Shown here: positions 61,196-64,000 of the stretch, piece after piece
Layout of the letters: every line of letters starts with the position of its first letter
Numbering within the stretch: the stretch's first letter is position 1
Assembly: GCF_019969725.1 (NCBI RefSeq)
Contig: NZ_JAHXYW010000001.1
Coordinates: 310,001-374,000 of the forward strand
Source of the DNA: Neobacillus bataviensis
GTDB taxonomy: Bacteria > Bacillota > Bacilli > Bacillales_B > DSM-18226
DNA length: 64,000 nucleotides
Reading direction: 5' to 3'
Position numbers and translations under genes: made by a program
The notes under the pieces: model-generated
The model's database searches: none
Told to the model about the DNA's origin: nothing
The model's input: the letters and a program-made list of their open reading frames with translations, nothing else

Positions 61196-62083
61196 ATGGA
61201 CATTTTTTCGGTTATTTCAGCAGCTATTGTTATGATTTGCTCAGGGTATTCTATTTTTCTTGTTTACCGCAATAAAACCAAATTGGAAGGCACACAAGGT
61301 GTCATGATCAGTATGGTCATTGCGGTTATCACAGGCCTGCTTTCAGGGAGTATCATCGGCATCTTATCCGGGGAGACCTTCCTTGTCGTGGGAGTCAGTA
61401 TGATAATTGGATTCGTTATTGGGTTCTTAGCCGGACATCCGATTGGATTATTGGCAATCTTAATGGGCTCGATTGCAGGTTTGATGGGTGGTATAAATGG
61501 CGCAATACTCGGAGTATTTCTTCAATTCATAAACCCTTCGATTTTATTAGGTATTTTAGTTGGTTTTTATATACTTATCATCGGTTTTGTCATTGTTTAT
61601 ATTTTTGTAGCGACAAATAGTAAATATTCGATAAATACCGAAGAGCTATCACCATATGCGATTATTGGTGCAGGAATTGTGCTTGTTTCCTTATTTTTAT
61701 TTATGTATTCGAGCGATATGGTCAAAATACCAGGCCAAACAGAAACCGCTCAAGCTCAAACCCAAACTCAAACCACTCAGGAGACTGCAAATACAGAAGT
61801 GGATGTGACAAAGGAACAAACTCCAAAAGTAAAAATGCATGTAACCGAAAAGGGATATAGCCCTAACGTAATCAGGGTTAAAAAAGGAGTGCCTGTTGAA
61901 CTGGAAATCAAAAATCCGCTTGAGAACAGTTGTTTATCCACTTTTATGATTCCAGATTTTAATATTAATAACGTTAACCTTAAAACCGGTACAACCAATC
62001 TTACCTTTACACCGGACAAATCAGGGGAATATACCTTTAGCTGCGGCATGCAAATGTTTAAAGGAACTATCATTGTAGAATAG
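61196..62083 (+). CDS. Multi-pass membrane protein fused to a cupredoxin domain
   Basis: A 295-residue protein. Residues 1-185 hold about six glycine-rich membrane helices; 185-212 is a Thr/Gln linker (repeated QTQT); 213-295 is a cupredoxin-like domain. The copper-site candidates are a Cys in NSCLSTFM (near 246) and SCGMQMFKG (near 282-290), replacing the His-Cys-His-Met set of classical cupredoxins; the CGM-x-M-x-x-G pattern is shared with soft-metal cupredoxin domains of other Bacillus proteins. GAGGAG precedes the ATG. Inferred role: copper binding at the outer membrane face, possibly for oxidase assembly. Confidence 0.75.
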   Translation: MDIFSVISAAIVMICSGYSIFLVYRNKTKLEGTQGVMISMVIAVITGLLSGSIIGILSGETFLVVGVSMIIGFVIGFLAGHPIGLLAILMGSIAGLMGGINGAILGVFLQFINPSILLGILVGFYILIIGFVIVYIFVATNSKYSINTEELSPYAIIGAGIVLVSLFLFMYSSDMVKIPGQTETAQAQTQTQTTQETANTEVDVTKEQTPKVKMHVTEKGYSPNVIRVKKGVPVELEIKNPLENSCLSTFMIPDFNINNVNLKTGTTNLTFTPDKSGEYTFSCGMQMFKGTIIVE

Positions 62084-62087
62084 AATT

Positions 62088-62121
62088 ATGAAAAGCACAC
62101 GGGGCAACCGTGTGCTTTTCA
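62088..62121. terminator. Bidirectional terminator
   Basis: GAAAAGCACACGG-GGCAA-CCGTGTGCTTTTC between the cupredoxin gene (+) and the PepSY-type gene (-). Perfect 13-bp stem. Confidence 0.9.
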
Positions 62122-62127
62122 CATTTA

Positions 62128-62664
62128 TTAATCTACAAATACCTCAAAATTTTCTTCTTGGCGTTTTCTTCTTTTTCGATCGGCACTGAGAACTTTAAGT
62201 GATAAATAGATACCAGACCCCGTTAAAAAAATCATGGCAATTGCAGTAAGGTCGATCAACCATTTGATATTAGTATTGCCAATTCTCCCTTCATGTAGCC
62301 CCCTAATCGTGCTTACGATAGAGCCCTGGCCCATACCTTCACCTCGTGTTCTGAAAGCGAAGTTACCGGTATTCCCAAACCCTGGTGGTCCTTGGAATTG
62401 ACCATTCGCTTGACCTGGCATTTGACTATTCGCTTGTCCTGAATTTTGACTCGTACCCTGGCCCCCTTGGTCTTGATTAAACTGGCCTTGATTAAATTGT
62501 CTTTGGTTGAATTGTCCTGGTTGGAAATTACCGCGGCCGCCTTCAACTTGGGCTTGGCCAATGAGCCAAGGTTCGTTCATCAGCAGTCCCGTGATGGACT
62601 CCATTAAGATTAGAACAGAAGCAATTAAGCCGATCCACAAATGTGCTCTTCTCATTTTTTTCAT
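62128..62664 (-). CDS. PepSY-associated TM protein with Gln/Asn/Gly-rich loop
   Basis: A 178-residue protein. Helix 1 (about 9-30: AHLWIGLIASVLILMESITGLL) and helix 2 (about 140-160) match the PepSY-associated transmembrane pattern (H-L-W-x-G near the start). The loop between them is extremely rich in Gln, Asn, Gly and Phe, with QFNQ repeated every few residues (about 53-70). GGGAG precedes the ATG at 62664; an in-frame ATG at 62763 lies in the terminator region. It is downstream of a histidine kinase gene, separated by that terminator. Confidence 0.7.
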   Translation of the reverse strand: MKKMRRAHLWIGLIASVLILMESITGLLMNEPWLIGQAQVEGGRGNFQPGQFNQRQFNQGQFNQDQGGQGTSQNSGQANSQMPGQANGQFQGPPGFGNTGNFAFRTRGEGMGQGSIVSTIRGLHEGRIGNTNIKWLIDLTAIAMIFLTGSGIYLSLKVLSADRKRRKRQEENFEVFVD

Positions 62665-62747
62665 ATGAAATTTTCTCCCTTCAAATACCATGCTGTATTT
62701 GGACAAATTGATAAGCATATTATGAAGGGGTTTCCTTAAGATTTTCT

Positions 62748-62784
62748 TAAAAAAAGAACCCAAATTTAATTTTTTTGGGTTCTT
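62748..62784 (-). terminator. Intrinsic terminator at the end of the histidine kinase gene
   Basis: Minus strand AAGAACCCAAA-loop-TTTGGGTTCTT followed by TTTTTTAAG. It overlaps the last codons of the kinase. Confidence 0.85.
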
Positions 62785-64000
62785 GGAAAAATGATTTCAA
62801 TTGTCGTACCCTTTCCAAGGGTGCTTTGAACTTTTGTTTTTCCATGATGTTTCTCAATGATCCACTTGGCGATTGATAATCCAAGACCGGTTCCTTCAGC
62901 GGCTGTCCGAGCTTTATCACTTTGATAAAAACGGTCAAAGATTTTAGGTATATCTTGTTCAGGAATGCCGATTCCATTATCCTTTACCTCTAAGATAATC
63001 GAAGAATGGGTCTGCCTGCAGGAAAGCAGGATATCCCCGCCTTCGTTTGTGTATTTCATCGCATTATCTAACAAAATAACAATCAGCTGATGAATCCTTT
63101 CTTTGTCCGCATAAAATTTAACTGGTTCATTAGCTTCTAACCGAAGCGACTTTTCTTGGTACATCGCGATTTCTTCATAGTGTTGGAGGATTTCCTTTAT
63201 AAGGGCATCCAGCTGAAACGAATCTTTCTTCATTTCGATTTGATCGGAGTCAGACCGTGCCAGCGTTAAAAGGTTAGCTACCAGCTTGGACATGCGTCTT
63301 GATTCCGTAGAAATCGCAGATACATCGAGTATTTTATCCTGTACGGTGGCGGAAGGACTTCGGAACAATAAATCCGTCTTTGCCTGGATAACAGCAAGAG
63401 GCGTCCTTAACTCATGTGATGCATCAGAAACAAACTCCTGCTGCTTCTGCCAGGCATTCTTTATCGGGACGAGCGCTCTTCCTGCTAAGAAATATCCCGA
63501 TGCTAAAGCACAAATAATCCCTAGGCCGCATCCGATCAGCATTATGATCAAAAGCCTATCCAAGAGCTCTTTCTCTGAATTGACATTGCGGATGAATTGG
63601 ACTGTTATTTTCCCAAATTGAGGATGATAGACCTTATAAGCCATATAACGGAATGAAAAATTCTCTACATCAACATCCTGTAAAGTTTTTAACTTTTTCG
63701 GGCGAATAAATTCTTCGTTATCTTGAAAAAGCTCAGATTCCCGGTTTTGTTCTGCTAAAAGATTGTTATTCGCATCCCAAATCAAGGTCATAATTCGCGG
63801 GTCTCTCCGAATGAATCTCGGTCCAGTCTCTTCTTCATCATGCTTAGCACTTAGCCCGGGCGGCCGTTGGTCTTGGTCTTCAATATGGTTCACGGATTCC
63901 AGTAATGATTGATTAACATCCTTATAAAGTCGATTTTCGGTATAAAAATAAATGATGCTCCCAAGGATGCTAATCAAAATGATAAAGACCAAGGAGTTTA
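62766..64000 (-). CDS. Membrane sensor histidine kinase, 5' end outside window
   Basis: An open frame reaching the right edge; the N-terminus probably continues past 64000. The visible 410 residues show one membrane helix (TTG-led segment VFIILISILGSIIYFY), an extracellular sensor region (about 25-145), a second helix (about 148-170), HisKA with HELRTPLAVIQAK (near 205), and HATPase with LLDNAMKYT, DNGIGIPEQD and GTGLGLSIAKW. It resembles the CusS/CssS/YkoH-type two-component kinases. Its response regulator presumably lies outside the window. Confidence 0.88.
   Translation of the reverse strand, partial: NSLVFIILISILGSIIYFYTENRLYKDVNQSLLESVNHIEDQDQRPPGLSAKHDEEETGPRFIRRDPRIMTLIWDANNNLLAEQNRESELFQDNEEFIRPKKLKTLQDVDVENFSFRYMAYKVYHPQFGKITVQFIRNVNSEKELLDRLLIIMLIGCGLGIICALASGYFLAGRALVPIKNAWQKQQEFVSDASHELRTPLAVIQAKTDLLFRSPSATVQDKILDVSAISTESRRMSKLVANLLTLARSDSDQIEMKKDSFQLDALIKEILQHYEEIAMYQEKSLRLEANEPVKFYADKERIHQLIVILLDNAMKYTNEGGDILLSCRQTHSSIILEVKDNGIGIPEQDIPKIFDRFYQSDKARTAAEGTGLGLSIAKWIIEKHHGKTKVQSTLGKGTTIEIIFPRTQKN

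Overview
This window comes from a low-GC, endospore-forming Gram-positive bacterium of the Bacillaceae (Bacillus/Neobacillus-like). The evidence is a CotA-type laccase, remnants of a GerA/B/C germinant-receptor operon, a complete dltXABCD operon, a qoxABCD quinol oxidase, TTG/GTG starts with strong AGGAGG-type ribosome sites, and many intrinsic terminators. It carries five recognisable riboswitch-class leaders: cobalamin, FMN, yybP-ykoY (Mn2+), a T-box for proS, and their associated terminators. No tRNA, rRNA, CRISPR array, phage or intact insertion sequence was seen. The genus call is inference.

Layout. 1-3740: a cobalamin-riboswitch operon on the minus strand encoding an LPXTG-anchored surface protein with two transcobalamin-like DUF4430 domains plus a prenyltransferase-like alpha/alpha barrel, a DUF4430 lipoprotein, and an ECF transporter T subunit cut by the window edge. 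3795-5860: an FMN-riboswitch operon, ribE-ribB-ribH, without ribD or the GTP cyclohydrolase II half of RibBA. 5950-11650: small stress and housekeeping genes (GyrI-like, CBO0543-like, a broken capA, csp, HAD phosphatase, ABC exporter, HesB-like). 12025-15831: qoxABCD. 15904-18400: pssA, PAP2 phosphatase, and a TerC-family protein under a Mn2+ riboswitch. 18527-22393: M32 carboxypeptidase and a class B PBP. 22411-27679: a five-gene molybdenum hydroxylase cluster (maturation factors plus three subunits). 27810-34211: cotA, FUSC exporter, small Cys protein, a candidate C-rich sRNA, TVP38 protein, PAS histidine kinase, LysM-NlpC/P60 hydrolase. 34581-38289: radical SAM/SPASM protein and a decayed ger operon. 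38377-41822: a divergent CorA-like protein paired with corA, then an M42 peptidase. 41986-46569: dltXABCD and tatA. 46622-50300: small proteins, NDH-2 behind two Rex-type operators, a kinase-fold phosphotransferase, a VOC protein. 50419-55312: ABC-2 transporter with a GDSL esterase, DedA protein, flavohaemoprotein. 55540-60364: DegV, TerF-like vWA, YdcF, GNAT, proS. 60564-64000: T-box, a tiny acidic protein, a membrane-cupredoxin fusion, a PepSY-type membrane protein and a histidine kinase cut by the window edge.

How it fits together. Cofactor supply (B12 capture, riboflavin, molybdopterin enzymes) and the respiratory chain (NDH-2, aa3 quinol oxidase, flavohaemoprotein) are strongly represented. 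Rex-like palindromes upstream of both ndh and qoxA suggest shared redox control. Cell-envelope functions (dlt, PBP, LytE-like hydrolase, PssA) form the other large group. Several genes are visibly decaying (capA, gerA, gerB, gerC), and several families of short palindromic or tandem intergenic repeats are present, one apparently absorbed into a coding sequence.

The most promising candidate for an under-described system is the B12-riboswitch-controlled surface capture operon at the left edge. Next are the CorA-like/CorA pair and the candidate C-rich small RNA.
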